Positions 1-7,858 of a stretch of 64,000 bases of DNA are shown here, piece by piece; position 1 is the stretch's first letter, and the number at the start of each line of letters is the position of its first letter. Origin of the DNA: Pedobacter hartonius (GTDB lineage: Bacteria > Bacteroidota > Bacteroidia > Sphingobacteriales > Sphingobacteriaceae); assembly GCF_900107535.1 (NCBI RefSeq), contig NZ_FNRA01000005.1, positions 186,001 to 250,000 of the forward strand, given 5' to 3'. The position numbers and the translations under genes were made by a program. The notes beneath the pieces were generated by a model that saw only the letters and a list, made by a program, of their open reading frames with translations, was not told where the DNA came from and ran no database searches.

Positions 1-196
1 GTTAATAAATAACAGGCAATGCCGGTATCAGAATGTAAATTTCAAGATAATGTAGATTGCCTCCTATCACCTAAATGCGGCATATTATTTCAGATTTTGA
101 AAGATTACAGCGCTTTTGCTCTGGGTAATAACTATTTTACGGTCAAAGGTATTGTTGGCATGGAATCTGAAGTCGTCGGTGGTATTACACACTTCC

Positions 197-375
197 ATGA
201 AAAGAACATTTAGATTTATAAGACGAAAGCGCAAAAATGGTATGTAGATCTGCCTGAATGGACTAAACCGGTCGTAGACCTGGAAATGGTGAAAGGTGCG
301 GATACCATGATGGATAAGGTTGCGGGCAGCAGCGATGAGTGTTATTTGGAAATGAGTGAACAGCCTCAGTTTTAA
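197..375 (+). pseudogene. Frameshifted remnant of a DUF6717-like small protein
   Basis: An ATG at 197 opens MKRTFRF and then enters a dead frame. One base later in phase, from about 213, the reading frame continues IYKTKAQKWYVDLPEW and ends LEMSEQPQF at a TAA (373-375). Restoring a single base near 213 would give a continuous protein beginning MKRTFRIYKTKAQKWY. The motif K-W-Y-V-D-L-P-E-W followed by L-E-M-V-x-G-A-D-T-M is what I recall of DUF6717-type Bacteroidota proteins, which are usually longer, so the C-terminus also looks shortened. No function is known. The family name is from memory; the single-base lesion is read directly from the two frames. Confidence 0.5.
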
Positions 376-614
376 ATTCTGTTAATTCGTTTAAACAGGA
401 AAATACTGTAAGTAAAAAAGAGACGATCAAAAAAAATAATCTGGATAAAATGAACCTGAGTGTATCTCCTGCCTTATTAACAGTCCTGATTCTGGAAAAA
501 CGATAGTAATTTCAGGTTAATTATTGCTAAAATAGTTGAAAATCACAGCTTCCGGCCTTGCCATTCTGATATTTTCATCCCTCGAATACCAATTAATATG
601 AGTAATATTGTAGC

Positions 615-1280
615 ATGATTATTAAAACGCCGTTGACTAAGGAGCAGAAAGATTTTATAAAAAAACACCAAATTTCGGAAGAAGTGCTGATTGATGCCAA
701 TGGGGAAGGATGGTCGGAAGATTTAAAGCAAAAAATGCTGGAGACGGAAAAGGTAATTGCTTATAATGTTAGCGGATGTTTGGATAATAGTGATTATAAT
801 TTTACAAATATTGACGGTATTTTTGTGCAGGGAGATACAGACAGAATTCCTTTTGCATTAAGAACTTATAAAACAGGTTATATTTATATAGCCGGATCTA
901 AAAAGAACCACCTGATCAAAGTGGGATCTTCAAATGAGGTTAAAGACAGGATTAAGACCTTAAATATTGCCACCACTAAAAGTGGAAATATTGATGATTG
1001 GGAATTGATCTTCCAGGCGAAAACTGAAACTTTGGGAAAGGTTGAACGGATGTTCCAGCAAAAACTTAGTGAATACAAATCGTCTTCTCAGTATGAAAAA
1101 GGAAAATTGCAGAATGGGGGCGAGTTATACAGATGTTCTTATAATAAAGCCAAAGATGCAATGACAGCCGCTGAAGGCGAAGAACAATTTGAATTCACCC
1201 AGATCAATGAGAAAAAACATATGATCTCTGAATATCTTTTTAAAAATCTAAGAGTTAAATCGGATACGGTAGCGGTATAA
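615..1280 (+). CDS. GIY-YIG nuclease family protein (T5orf172-like)
   Basis: A 221-residue soluble protein. The central part carries a GIY-YIG-type core: G-Y-I-Y-I (around residues 88-92) as the GIY strand, then I-K-V-G-S-S as the YIG strand, a D-R-I-K-T-L helix with the conserved arginine, and G-K-V-E-R-M-F-Q-Q-K-L with a candidate metal-binding glutamate. A later G-E-L-Y-R segment is typical of the T5orf172/MUG113 subgroup. The first 80 residues match no domain I know. Such proteins occur in phages and genomic islands and may bind or cut DNA; the substrate here is unknown. No partner gene is adjacent. The start at 615 follows an AT-rich leader. Confidence 0.6.
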   Translation: MIIKTPLTKEQKDFIKKHQISEEVLIDANGEGWSEDLKQKMLETEKVIAYNVSGCLDNSDYNFTNIDGIFVQGDTDRIPFALRTYKTGYIYIAGSKKNHLIKVGSSNEVKDRIKTLNIATTKSGNIDDWELIFQAKTETLGKVERMFQQKLSEYKSSSQYEKGKLQNGGELYRCSYNKAKDAMTAAEGEEQFEFTQINEKKHMISEYLFKNLRVKSDTVAV

Positions 1281-1620
1281 ATCTACTATTCTTCTAAATT
1301 TCCTATCAGGCAGGTGTATTTGCCCGTCTATCTCCGTATGTTTTAATTCCTATGATTTTAGAACGGGATTTCTACACGGTTTAGCAGCGTCCATATTGAA
1401 ATGATGAGTTTCTACATTTATTGATACCATTTATTTGTGTGATACATTAAGTTTATGTGTTCAAAAGTTAAATAATTGGTGAGTGTACAGAGAAACGTGT
1501 AATACTGCTGACTATTTATAATTAGTTTAATCTGATACGCTGAGATGAAACCTTTACCCAATTAAAATCTACTTTCTTAATATTATGCTTAATGGAAACC
1601 TGCGCTTATTACAATGAGTA
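1281..1620. other. Intergenic region without recognised genes
   Basis: AT-rich sequence between the GIY-YIG gene and the PepSY gene. No open frame of useful length, RNA fold or clear repeat was seen; the only supported element is the promoter at its right edge, listed separately. Confidence 0.5.
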
Positions 1621-1651
1621 TTTGTATCAAATCTAAATAAGTATATATTTG
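1621..1651 (+). promoter_or_regulatory. Bacteroidota-type promoter for the PepSY gene
   Basis: TTTG at 1621-1624 is followed after 19 bases by TATATTTG at 1644-1651, an exact match to the Bacteroidota -33/-7 pattern (TTTG, 19-21 bases, TAnnTTTG). The ATG of the next gene is at 1672, so the predicted 5' leader is about 15 bases. Confidence 0.7.
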
Positions 1652-1671
1652 CCTCTGATTAGCACACCCTG

Positions 1672-2772
1672 ATGGCAAAAAACAGAAAATTTAAGAATGC
1701 AATCCTTCAAATCCATTTGTGGCTTGGCCTGGCAACAGGATTAGTTGTTTTTATTGTTAGTGTTACCGGTTGTTTGTATGTTTTCGAAAAAGAAATCAGG
1801 GACTTAACGGAAAAAGATAAGCTCTATGTTCCTTTAGCGCAAAGAGCATTTGTAGGGCTTGCTCCAATCATTAAAAACTTTGAAAAGGTTAGTCATAAAG
1901 CGAAGATAACCAGCATAAGAATAAATAATTACCGCCCCGATGCCACCGTTGCAGTTTTGAGCGGTAAGAACAAGGTGTTTTACTTTAACCCCTACACGGC
2001 AGCGCTGGTAAAAAAATCAAAGACCGACTGGCTCGATACCGTAGAGGACCTCCACAGAACCTTGCTGCTCGGTGAACCGGGAAAATTCATCATGAACTGG
2101 TCTGTTGTTATTTTTGTGATTATGCTGATCAGCGGATGGATCTTATGGTTTCCTGACCAGATGCGCCTGCTGAGACAATCACTAACCATAAAATGGAATG
2201 CCTCATTCAAGAGAGTGAATTACGATCTCCATAACGTTCTTGGTTTTTATGCATCAGGAATCCTGATCGTCATTGCCCTTTCAGGGTTGTATTTTGCTTT
2301 TGACAGTGTTAAAACCGGAGCTACGTTTTTAACAGGCAATCAATTATCAAAGCCTGTTAAAGTACCCGCTGCTAAATCCTTTTCAGCAGACAGTGTTCCG
2401 CAGAGATATGATAAATTATACAAAGAAGCTATGCTTCAATATCCGGGTGTCAGCGAAACAGCATTATCCATCAGGAAGACCGGAGATCTTCGTTTAAGAA
2501 TGATATATGCATCTCCATGGGCAAGAAATCAGAATGTATTTTATTTTAATCCGGGTACAGGACAAATGTTGAGGTATAAACTGTTTAAGGATTTTAAGCT
2601 GTCAGATAAATTGGAATCTACCAATTATGATCTTCATACCGGACAATTATTTGGTCTTTTCGGAAAAATAGTAGCCTGTATAGTCAGTTTAATTTCTGCC
2701 AGCCTACCCATCACCGGTCTGATCATCTGGCTGAAAAAGAAGAAAAAAACAAAGAAGAAGCAATTTGCCTGA
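1672..2772 (+). CDS. PepSY-associated TM helix domain protein
   Basis: A 366-residue inner-membrane protein of the PepSY_TM type. Four hydrophobic segments are visible: about 15-40, 140-162, 190-212 and 335-355. Conserved histidines sit near the membrane in H-L-W-L-G (N-terminus), D-L-H-R-T-L, D-L-H-N-V-L-G and D-L-H-T-G-Q. Relatives are often found beside siderophore receptors and are thought to help reduce or release iron from imported ferri-siderophores. Here no receptor is adjacent, so the link to iron is by family only. The C-terminus is a run of lysines, consistent with a cytoplasmic tail. A consensus promoter lies immediately upstream. Confidence 0.85.
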   Translation: MAKNRKFKNAILQIHLWLGLATGLVVFIVSVTGCLYVFEKEIRDLTEKDKLYVPLAQRAFVGLAPIIKNFEKVSHKAKITSIRINNYRPDATVAVLSGKNKVFYFNPYTAALVKKSKTDWLDTVEDLHRTLLLGEPGKFIMNWSVVIFVIMLISGWILWFPDQMRLLRQSLTIKWNASFKRVNYDLHNVLGFYASGILIVIALSGLYFAFDSVKTGATFLTGNQLSKPVKVPAAKSFSADSVPQRYDKLYKEAMLQYPGVSETALSIRKTGDLRLRMIYASPWARNQNVFYFNPGTGQMLRYKLFKDFKLSDKLESTNYDLHTGQLFGLFGKIVACIVSLISASLPITGLIIWLKKKKKTKKKQFA

Positions 2773-2831
2773 TCTGTCTTTATCGCCCTGATCTGTAAAT
2801 ATTCCTTCGCGTAGTTTCCGCTGTTTCATAC

Positions 2832-2861
2832 TTTGTTGAAACACCAACTTTATTATCTTTA
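2832..2861 (+). promoter_or_regulatory. Promoter that sets the GNAT start
   Basis: TTTG (2832-2835), an 18-base spacer and TATCTTTA (2854-2861, 7 of 8 matches to TAnnTTTG). It ends five bases before the ATG at 2866, which implies a very short leader or a leaderless mRNA and argues against the upstream TTG at 2833, which lies inside the promoter. Confidence 0.45.
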
Positions 2862-2865
2862 TCAT

Positions 2866-3453
2866 ATGAATACTGAATCGCCGGTTATCCTGGAAAATAA
2901 ACGTGTATTGTTGCGGCCGCTGGTTGAGGAAGACTTTGGCTATTTATTACCTTTTTCTTTAAATGAACCAGAACTATGGCGTTACTCACTGGTCTCGCCT
3001 GCTGGTGCGGAGCAGTTGAAATCCTATATCACATCTGTGCTGAATGACAAAGCAAAAGGGACTTCCTATCCATTTATTGTTTATGATAAATTAAATGAAG
3101 CATATGCAGGTTCAACGCGCTTTTACGATATACAAGCCGCCTATAAAACACTGCAGCTGGGGTATACCTGGTATGGTACCGGTTTTCAGGGAACAGGGCT
3201 GAACAAGAATTGTAAATACCTTTTACTGGAATATGCCTTTGGCACACTGGGAATGGAAAGGGTTGAATTCAGAGCCGATGCCAAGAACAAAAGAAGCCTG
3301 GCTGCAATGAAAAGTATAGGCTGTACCGTCGAAGGGACATTGCGAAGCCATATGCCGGACGGATTTGCTGGAAGAAGAAATAGTGCTGTTTTGAGCATAT
3401 TGAGAGATGAGTGGTTTAGCTCCCTGAAATCGGGCCTGGAACAGCAGCTGTAA
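2866..3453 (+). CDS. GNAT N-acetyltransferase, RimJ/RimL type
   Basis: A 195-residue Acetyltransf_3-type GNAT starting M-N-T-E-S-P. The N-terminus has the typical R-V-L-L-R-P-L-V-E-E-D-F strand and helix. The acetyl-CoA region is Y-T-W-Y-G-T-G-F-Q-G-T-G-L-N, and the late helix E-Y-A-F-G-T-L-G-M-E-R-V-E-F with A-x-N-K-R-S is the family signature. It should transfer an acetyl group from acetyl-CoA to an amine, possibly a protein N-terminus or a small molecule; the substrate cannot be read from the sequence. An upstream TTG frame extends to 2833 but sits inside the promoter, so I use the ATG at 2866. It stands alone, with no operon partner. Confidence 0.8.
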   Translation: MNTESPVILENKRVLLRPLVEEDFGYLLPFSLNEPELWRYSLVSPAGAEQLKSYITSVLNDKAKGTSYPFIVYDKLNEAYAGSTRFYDIQAAYKTLQLGYTWYGTGFQGTGLNKNCKYLLLEYAFGTLGMERVEFRADAKNKRSLAAMKSIGCTVEGTLRSHMPDGFAGRRNSAVLSILRDEWFSSLKSGLEQQL

Positions 3454-3703
3454 ACAGCACATAATGAACGCTTAGTGTACTAAATACGCCCTGACCTTTT
3501 TTATTGCAGTGTTAAAGAAACATTATTTTGCAAAGGAAAATTCGGGTTTATAAAATCAGTTGTTTATTCTGTGAGACGGATGTTAATCAGTATAATTTTC
3601 TTTAGTGGAAGGCGTATAGTAATATCAAATAATCTCTGTTGAACTTTGCAGGCAGACAACCAATCTAACCTTCAAATGACCAGTCAATTAACTCACTATT
3701 TTG
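3454..3703. other. Intergenic region without recognised genes
   Basis: AT-rich sequence between the GNAT gene and the DUF1015 gene. No supported small gene was seen. A short hairpin follows at its right end and is listed separately. Confidence 0.4.
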
Positions 3704-3726
3704 ATACAGGGAAATTATCCCTGTAT
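3704..3726 (+). promoter_or_regulatory. Perfect 9-bp inverted repeat upstream of the DUF1015 gene
   Basis: ATACAGGGA (3704-3712), a 5-base loop AATTA, then TCCCTGTAT (3718-3726). It lies 58 bases before the ATG at 3785 and has no T-run, so it looks more like an operator or leader hairpin than a terminator. No regulator is suggested by the context. Confidence 0.4.
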
Positions 3727-3784
3727 GAGTGCCTCAATTGGCTGTGTATGCAGTAATTAACTTGTACGATAAGCTAAGCAATTT

Positions 3785-4975
3785 ATGGCAACAATCAGAC
3801 CCTTCATGGCCTTACGGCCTCAGGAAGTTTACGTTGATAGAATGTTATCCCTCCGTTCCTCTGCCGGATCTGGAAAATGCAATGGAAGCCTTGCACAGAA
3901 ACTGGACAAGGGACAAGATGGTAACCAGGAATTAACGAATGATCATATTATAGGCAACCTTACGAAAATGATCAGTGCGGGCGATTTCTACCAGGAAGAA
4001 CACCCATGTATATTTATCTATGAAATAACGGAAGGAAGTACCATTCAGACGGGAGTCTGGGCGGTAACAGATCTGGACGATTTTGAAAACGGGCATATCA
4101 AGACCCATGAATCGACCCTGGAGAGCAATTCCTCAGGTCTGATCAATTACAGGGACGAAGTAGGATTGGAAGGAGGGCCTTTGCTCATTACTCACCGGCC
4201 TACTGCCGCCATCCGGGCTATTCTTCTCAGAATTAAGCAGGCAGAAGCGAATTCCGTTTATTATTCAAATAAAGTATTTCATAGAATTTGGACAGTATAT
4301 GATATGAAAACGATTCAGCAACTGAGCGCCTGTTTTTCGGAATTACAACACGTGTACCTGGCAGATGGGCATCACCGTTTGGCAGCGGCTGTAAATTACA
4401 GGAAGACAAAACAAATGCTCGATTCCAAATCGACCGATTTCAATTATATATCTTCGTTTTATCTGGCGAGCGATCAGCTGAAGATCAAAGAATATCACCG
4501 TGTGATCATTCCCTCTGATGAGATCTACATCGATCAGGTTTTCAGGGATCTGAAAAAATCCTTTTCGGTGACCAAGTCACAGCGTAATGAGATGGTGATT
4601 CCGATGAAAAAACATGAGTTTGGATTATTCATTGCCGGCAGATGGTATAACATGACCTGTAAGCTAAAAGATGCCACCGAGCTGCCGGATGCATGTTTAC
4701 TTCAGGAAATGGTATTTAAGCCATTTTTTAATATCGAAAATCCCGGTACTGACCAACGCCTGATTCCAGTAGGCGGGGCGGGGGCAGTACTGGAACTCGA
4801 ACGGATCCTCCTGGAGAACCCGCATGCCATCGCATTTACTATGGCAGCAATGAATGCTGAACAATTGATTGAAATTGCACAGCAGGGAATAATGCTCCCT
4901 CCAAAATCAACCTGGATAGAACCGAAAATACCTTTCGGACTCCTGTTGAGAAAACTAAAAAAAGTAAGTTGCTGA
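3785..4975 (+). CDS. DUF1015 family protein
   Basis: A 396-residue DUF1015 protein. Family marks are M-A-T-I-R-P-F-x-A-L-R-P at the N-terminus, Q-T-G-V-W-A-V and D-D-F-E-N-G-H-I-K-T-H-E in the middle, V-Y-L-A-D-G-H-H-R-L-A-A-A, and the C-terminal L-P-P-K-S-T-W-I-E-P-K-I-P-F-G-L. The family's biochemical role is not firmly established; in Bacteroidota it often lies beside serine biosynthesis genes, which are absent here. Odd: the segment after residue 20 is low in recognisable residues and lacks the usual P-P-Y-D-V-like stretch, so this copy may be diverged or patched near its N-terminus. The stop codon lies inside a two-way terminator. Confidence 0.75.
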   Translation: MATIRPFMALRPQEVYVDRMLSLRSSAGSGKCNGSLAQKLDKGQDGNQELTNDHIIGNLTKMISAGDFYQEEHPCIFIYEITEGSTIQTGVWAVTDLDDFENGHIKTHESTLESNSSGLINYRDEVGLEGGPLLITHRPTAAIRAILLRIKQAEANSVYYSNKVFHRIWTVYDMKTIQQLSACFSELQHVYLADGHHRLAAAVNYRKTKQMLDSKSTDFNYISSFYLASDQLKIKEYHRVIIPSDEIYIDQVFRDLKKSFSVTKSQRNEMVIPMKKHEFGLFIAGRWYNMTCKLKDATELPDACLLQEMVFKPFFNIENPGTDQRLIPVGGAGAVLELERILLENPHAIAFTMAAMNAEQLIEIAQQGIMLPPKSTWIEPKIPFGLLLRKLKKVSC

Positions 4976-4995
4976 TCAGCAACTTACTTTTTTTC
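4956..4995. terminator. Bidirectional terminator shared by convergent genes
   Basis: A perfect 26-base palindrome (4963-4988, centre TGATCA) is flanked by A-runs on the left and T-runs on the right, so it can work in both directions. It contains the stop codons of both the DUF1015 gene (TGA, 4973-4975) and the minus-strand DUF5777 gene (4984-4986). Confidence 0.85.
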
Positions 4996-5961
4996 TGTGT
5001 CCTTATTTTTCTTATTGAATGAGAACCTTCGCGAAATACTGAAACCCCATCGAAACTGGCCCTTGAACCAATCACTTGTAGTTTGAGGAATATATTGCAT
5101 TTCTTCTATTGCTGTGGCGTTTGTAAAGTTAAGGCTAAAAACATGGCCCCCGGTCTCTATTTCAAGTCCCGCTCCAAGCGTATTCCTGTATTTAACACCG
5201 CTCAACTGTTTCAGGTAATCCTTATCATCACCATTTCGGAACGGAACTGTATAATCGGCTATCAAAGCCATTCTCCTGGTGATCTTTGCCCTGCCACCGG
5301 CGCTCACTGCAAGGAGGTCATTCTGGTCTCTGAACGCGGTGAAATTTCTGTGTACATAACTGGGAGTGAGTGTAAAGGAGAAATTGGAATTAAACTTTCT
5401 GGCGAAGATCACCTGGGTTACAAAGTTCAGCCTGTCACTGAAATTACGATAGGCGATGGCAGAAGCAGGATCTTCAGCTGCTTTCACGCCGGTAACTGTA
5501 GTGCTTCCAAATAAAGTAATGGCAACCGGAATATAATCATCAGTAGTTTGCTCCAGTAAACGGAACTTTAAATTTCCTTCGTATAGCTGCTGCACCTCGG
5601 TAGCTCCTTTTGCCCGCGCAAAACCAACACTCAGCCGGTCACTTAGCCCGTATTCGAATCCAATCCGTACATCTGTTGCATTATCCAATCCAAAAAAGCG
5701 CCTGATGCCGCCATTATCACCTCCAATATCGCCAAAGCGGTGGTCAATCCTGAAATCAAGCTCATTCCTGGAAATGGTTTCATTGGTATGCCCGTTAATC
5801 AGTTTGGTAGACTTAAACGTTGCACGTACTTTTTCGTGTTTAGGCGCTGTATTGCCGAGTTCTTTCTCCAGGTCTTCCTGTCCGAAACTTTGTAATGCTG
5901 CCAGCAACAGGATGAATAATGACAGGCATTTATATTTTGCAGCGGGTAGTAGTCTTTTCAT
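4984..5961 (-). CDS. DUF5777 family outer-membrane beta-barrel protein
   Basis: A 325-residue secreted protein with a signal peptide ending near A-L-Q-S-F-G-Q. The mature part has alternating aromatic and polar strands typical of an outer-membrane barrel and matches DUF5777: L-I-N-G-H-T-N-E-T, E-L-D-F-R-I-D-H-R-F-G-D-I, F-G-L-D-N-A-T-D-V-R-I-G-F-E-Y, and a C-terminal F-R-W-G-F-S-I-S-R-R-F. Function is unknown. It is the last gene of a three-gene operon behind a c-type cytochrome and a YceI-like protein, with only two bases between it and the YceI gene, so it may act in a redox or lipid-carrier process at the outer membrane. That role is inference. Confidence 0.85.
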   Translation of the reverse strand: MKRLLPAAKYKCLSLFILLLAALQSFGQEDLEKELGNTAPKHEKVRATFKSTKLINGHTNETISRNELDFRIDHRFGDIGGDNGGIRRFFGLDNATDVRIGFEYGLSDRLSVGFARAKGATEVQQLYEGNLKFRLLEQTTDDYIPVAITLFGSTTVTGVKAAEDPASAIAYRNFSDRLNFVTQVIFARKFNSNFSFTLTPSYVHRNFTAFRDQNDLLAVSAGGRAKITRRMALIADYTVPFRNGDDKDYLKQLSGVKYRNTLGAGLEIETGGHVFSLNFTNATAIEEMQYIPQTTSDWFKGQFRWGFSISRRFSFNKKNKDTEKK

Positions 5962-5963
5962 AA

Positions 5964-6506
5964 TTATTTAGGTTGATAAACAGCGGATATGTGAACATCT
6001 ACGACTTGGGCAATTTTTGCAAAGACGATGGTAGGTATCTTAATCTGGTGATCGGCAACCTTTACTTTAAACTCTGTTTTAGCATTAATTGTCCCTTTAC
6101 TCACTACCAGCGTAGCCTTTGTCTGATAGTTTTTTACCACACCATGTATATCGAGACTGCCGTCTATAGTTACGTTATAGGTACCGTCTTTAGTCAGGTC
6201 AACAGCATCAGTGATTTTTCCTTTGAATGTAGATACCGGATACTTATCGCTTTCCATATAGTTCTCATTGAAATGTTCCTGCATTAATTTCTTTGGAAAT
6301 TCAAATGAGGTATTGCTCACTTTAAAAATTAGATTGCGTGTTTTGGTATCAATAACAGAGTTTGCCTTATCGCTTTTTGCTTCTACATCTTCTGCCGGAG
6401 TGCTGGCGAAAAAGGAGATGGAGGCACTTTTACTGATGAAGATATTCTGTGCTTGGGCAGACAGGCTGGCCAGTGCACAAAAGAGAATTACTAATGATCT
6501 TTTCAT
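5964..6506 (-). CDS. YceI family periplasmic protein
   Basis: A 180-residue protein from M-K-R-S-L-V-I. It has a clear signal peptide ending A-S-L-S-A-Q-A-Q. The mature part reads as a YceI lipocalin-like barrel: S-F-F-A-S-T-P-A-E-D-V-E-A, F-x-F-P-K-K-L-M-Q-E-H-F-N-E-N-Y-M-E, T-F-K-G-K-I, and S-L-D-I-H-G-V-V-K. YceI proteins bind isoprenoid-type lipids such as polyprenols or quinones. An upstream in-frame ATG (6548) would add 14 charged residues before the signal peptide, so the start at 6506 is preferred. It is the middle gene of the cytochrome, YceI and DUF5777 operon. Confidence 0.9.
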   Translation of the reverse strand: MKRSLVILFCALASLSAQAQNIFISKSASISFFASTPAEDVEAKSDKANSVIDTKTRNLIFKVSNTSFEFPKKLMQEHFNENYMESDKYPVSTFKGKITDAVDLTKDGTYNVTIDGSLDIHGVVKNYQTKATLVVSKGTINAKTEFKVKVADHQIKIPTIVFAKIAQVVDVHISAVYQPK

Positions 6507-6525
6507 GGTTTTGGTTTTTCTGGAT

Positions 6526-6882
6526 TTATTGTGGCATGCCCTGGTCAAACCAGGCTTTTACGGATTGTAGTTCAGCAGAAGTCAGACTGCCTCCTAAGGG
6601 CATAGATTTGGTGACAAGTACTGAATTGTTAATTCTGTTGGCATTGGATACTACCGAATTGTATCCATTGAAGGTCCAGGAACTGCTTCCGGATCTTCCG
6701 GCGGCGTGGCAACCATTACATTTGGTTTGAAACAGCGGGCCGATATCTGTAGCGTAACTTACCGCAGTAACGGGGGCACCTGGCGCTGCAGGTTTAAGTT
6801 CTTCGGCCTGTTTTTTTGTGCAGGCTGCTAAGAGGAGGTAGGCAATTGTAATCCCTGCCAAAAGTGTTTTTTGTTTGATCAT
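6526..6882 (-). CDS. c-type cytochrome lipoprotein
   Basis: A 118-residue lipoprotein. The signal peptide ends at a lipobox L-L-L-A-A-C (Cys21). The mature part holds one haem c site, C-N-G-C-H (residues 55-59), and a downstream S-M-P-L-G-G whose methionine is the likely axial ligand. The pattern D-I-x-P-L-F-Q-T-K-C-x-x-C-H resembles Planctomycete-type cytochrome C domains. It probably carries electrons in the periplasm, anchored to a membrane. It is the first gene of the operon: the YceI gene follows after 19 bases and the DUF5777 barrel after that. Co-transcription suggests one shared function, not yet known. Confidence 0.88.
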   Translation of the reverse strand: MIKQKTLLAGITIAYLLLAACTKKQAEELKPAAPGAPVTAVSYATDIGPLFQTKCNGCHAAGRSGSSSWTFNGYNSVVSNANRINNSVLVTKSMPLGGSLTSAELQSVKAWFDQGMPQ

Positions 6883-6951
6883 ATGATATGAAGATTAGTT
6901 TACGGAGTATACAGGGCAGGGATTAGATTTTTTCTGAAATTTATACGCATC

Positions 6952-6981
6952 TTTCCTGAATTAAATCGGGTAATATATTTG
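6952..6981 (+). promoter_or_regulatory. Candidate promoter upstream of the ECF sigma gene
   Basis: TATATTTG at 6974-6981 matches the Bacteroidota -7 element exactly. The -33 element is weaker (TTTC at 6952-6955, 18-base spacing). If used, the leader to the start near 7180 would be about 190 bases. Confidence 0.35.
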
Positions 6982-7179
6982 TCTTAATATTAAATAGATT
7001 ACGGGACGCAGATCGTTAAGGTTGCCTTTGTGCCGAAAAAAAATGATTACTGAAAATAATTTGTTGTATCACAGTGATTTAAGTAGAGTAATTAAATTTC
7101 TTTTTATGTTTGGCAACCTTATAAGTATTTTCTCCGTATTGGTGGCAGGAGAGGCTCAGGGTATAATCAGAAGAACAAT

Positions 7180-7710
7180 TTGCAGGCAATAATTAACGGG
7201 TGCATCCGGCAGGACAGGTCTAGTCAGTACATGCTCTATAAAGAATTTTATAGTTACGGCATGTCTATATGCAGACGTTATTCCCTGAATGATTATGATG
7301 CCGCAGATGTACTGAATGATGGATTTTTGAAAGTTTTCACACACATTGAGAAGTACGATCCGGCAAAGCCCTTCAAATCATGGATAGGAAGGATAATCAC
7401 CAATACTGCAATAGACCATTACAGAATGAACCTGAAGTTTTCAGATCATGATGATATAGATATCTATGAGAATAAAGGTAATGCTGCAGCAGTATATGAC
7501 CAGCTGGCTTATCAGGATTTGCTTGTCCTGGTTCAGAGCCTTTCACCTGCTTACCGGACTGTTTTCAACCTGTATGCAATTGATGGTTATTCACATGATG
7601 AGATCGCCGAATTGTTGAAAATATCTGTGGGTACTTCGAAATCAAACTTATTTAAGGCGAGACAGAAGCTGCAGGAAAAGCTGACTGCTTCAGATCTAAT
7701 AAGAAAGTGA
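7180..7710 (+). CDS. RNA polymerase ECF-type sigma-70 factor
   Basis: A protein of about 176 residues with both ECF domains. Region 2 reads M-L-Y-K-E-F-Y-S-Y-G-M through A-A-D-V-L-N-D-G-F-L-K-V-F and F-K-S-W-I-G-R-I-I-T-N-T-A-I-D-H-Y-R. Region 4 reads L-S-P-A-Y-R-T-V-F-N-L-Y-A-I-D-G-Y-S-H-D-E-I-A-E-L-L followed by the recognition helix S-V-G-T-S-K-S-N-L-F-K-A-R. No ATG is found at the N-terminus in this frame; the TTG at 7180 is used by default and the true start may differ. It is followed 148 bases later by an anti-sigma-like protein with a C-terminal barrel, its likely partner. Confidence 0.85.
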   Translation: MQAIINGCIRQDRSSQYMLYKEFYSYGMSICRRYSLNDYDAADVLNDGFLKVFTHIEKYDPAKPFKSWIGRIITNTAIDHYRMNLKFSDHDDIDIYENKGNAAAVYDQLAYQDLLVLVQSLSPAYRTVFNLYAIDGYSHDEIAELLKISVGTSKSNLFKARQKLQEKLTASDLIRK

Positions 7711-7858
7711 ATCTGCCTGTTAATGATATAAATGTAAATAGAAAATGGTGAATAACAGATTTAATACCGTAGATAGAGAAGCCGTTAAACAAATGAATTT
7801 AAGCTTATCTTGTATAAACAACCATGCAGGTATTAAATAGTATGAAAAAAAAATACTG

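Noticed and set aside
19-213. Open frame of 64 codons at the left edge
   Set aside because: It has no recognisable family and ends exactly where the DUF6717-like remnant continues in the same frame. I read it as the upstream part of a decayed region, not a gene.
3729-3935. Plus-strand frame overlapping the DUF1015 gene
   Set aside because: It overlaps a better-supported gene in another frame and has no conserved features. It could hint at a frameshift near the DUF1015 N-terminus, but no consistent reconstruction was found.
5083-5514. 143-codon plus-strand frame
   Set aside because: It lies opposite the DUF5777 barrel gene, which has strong family support.
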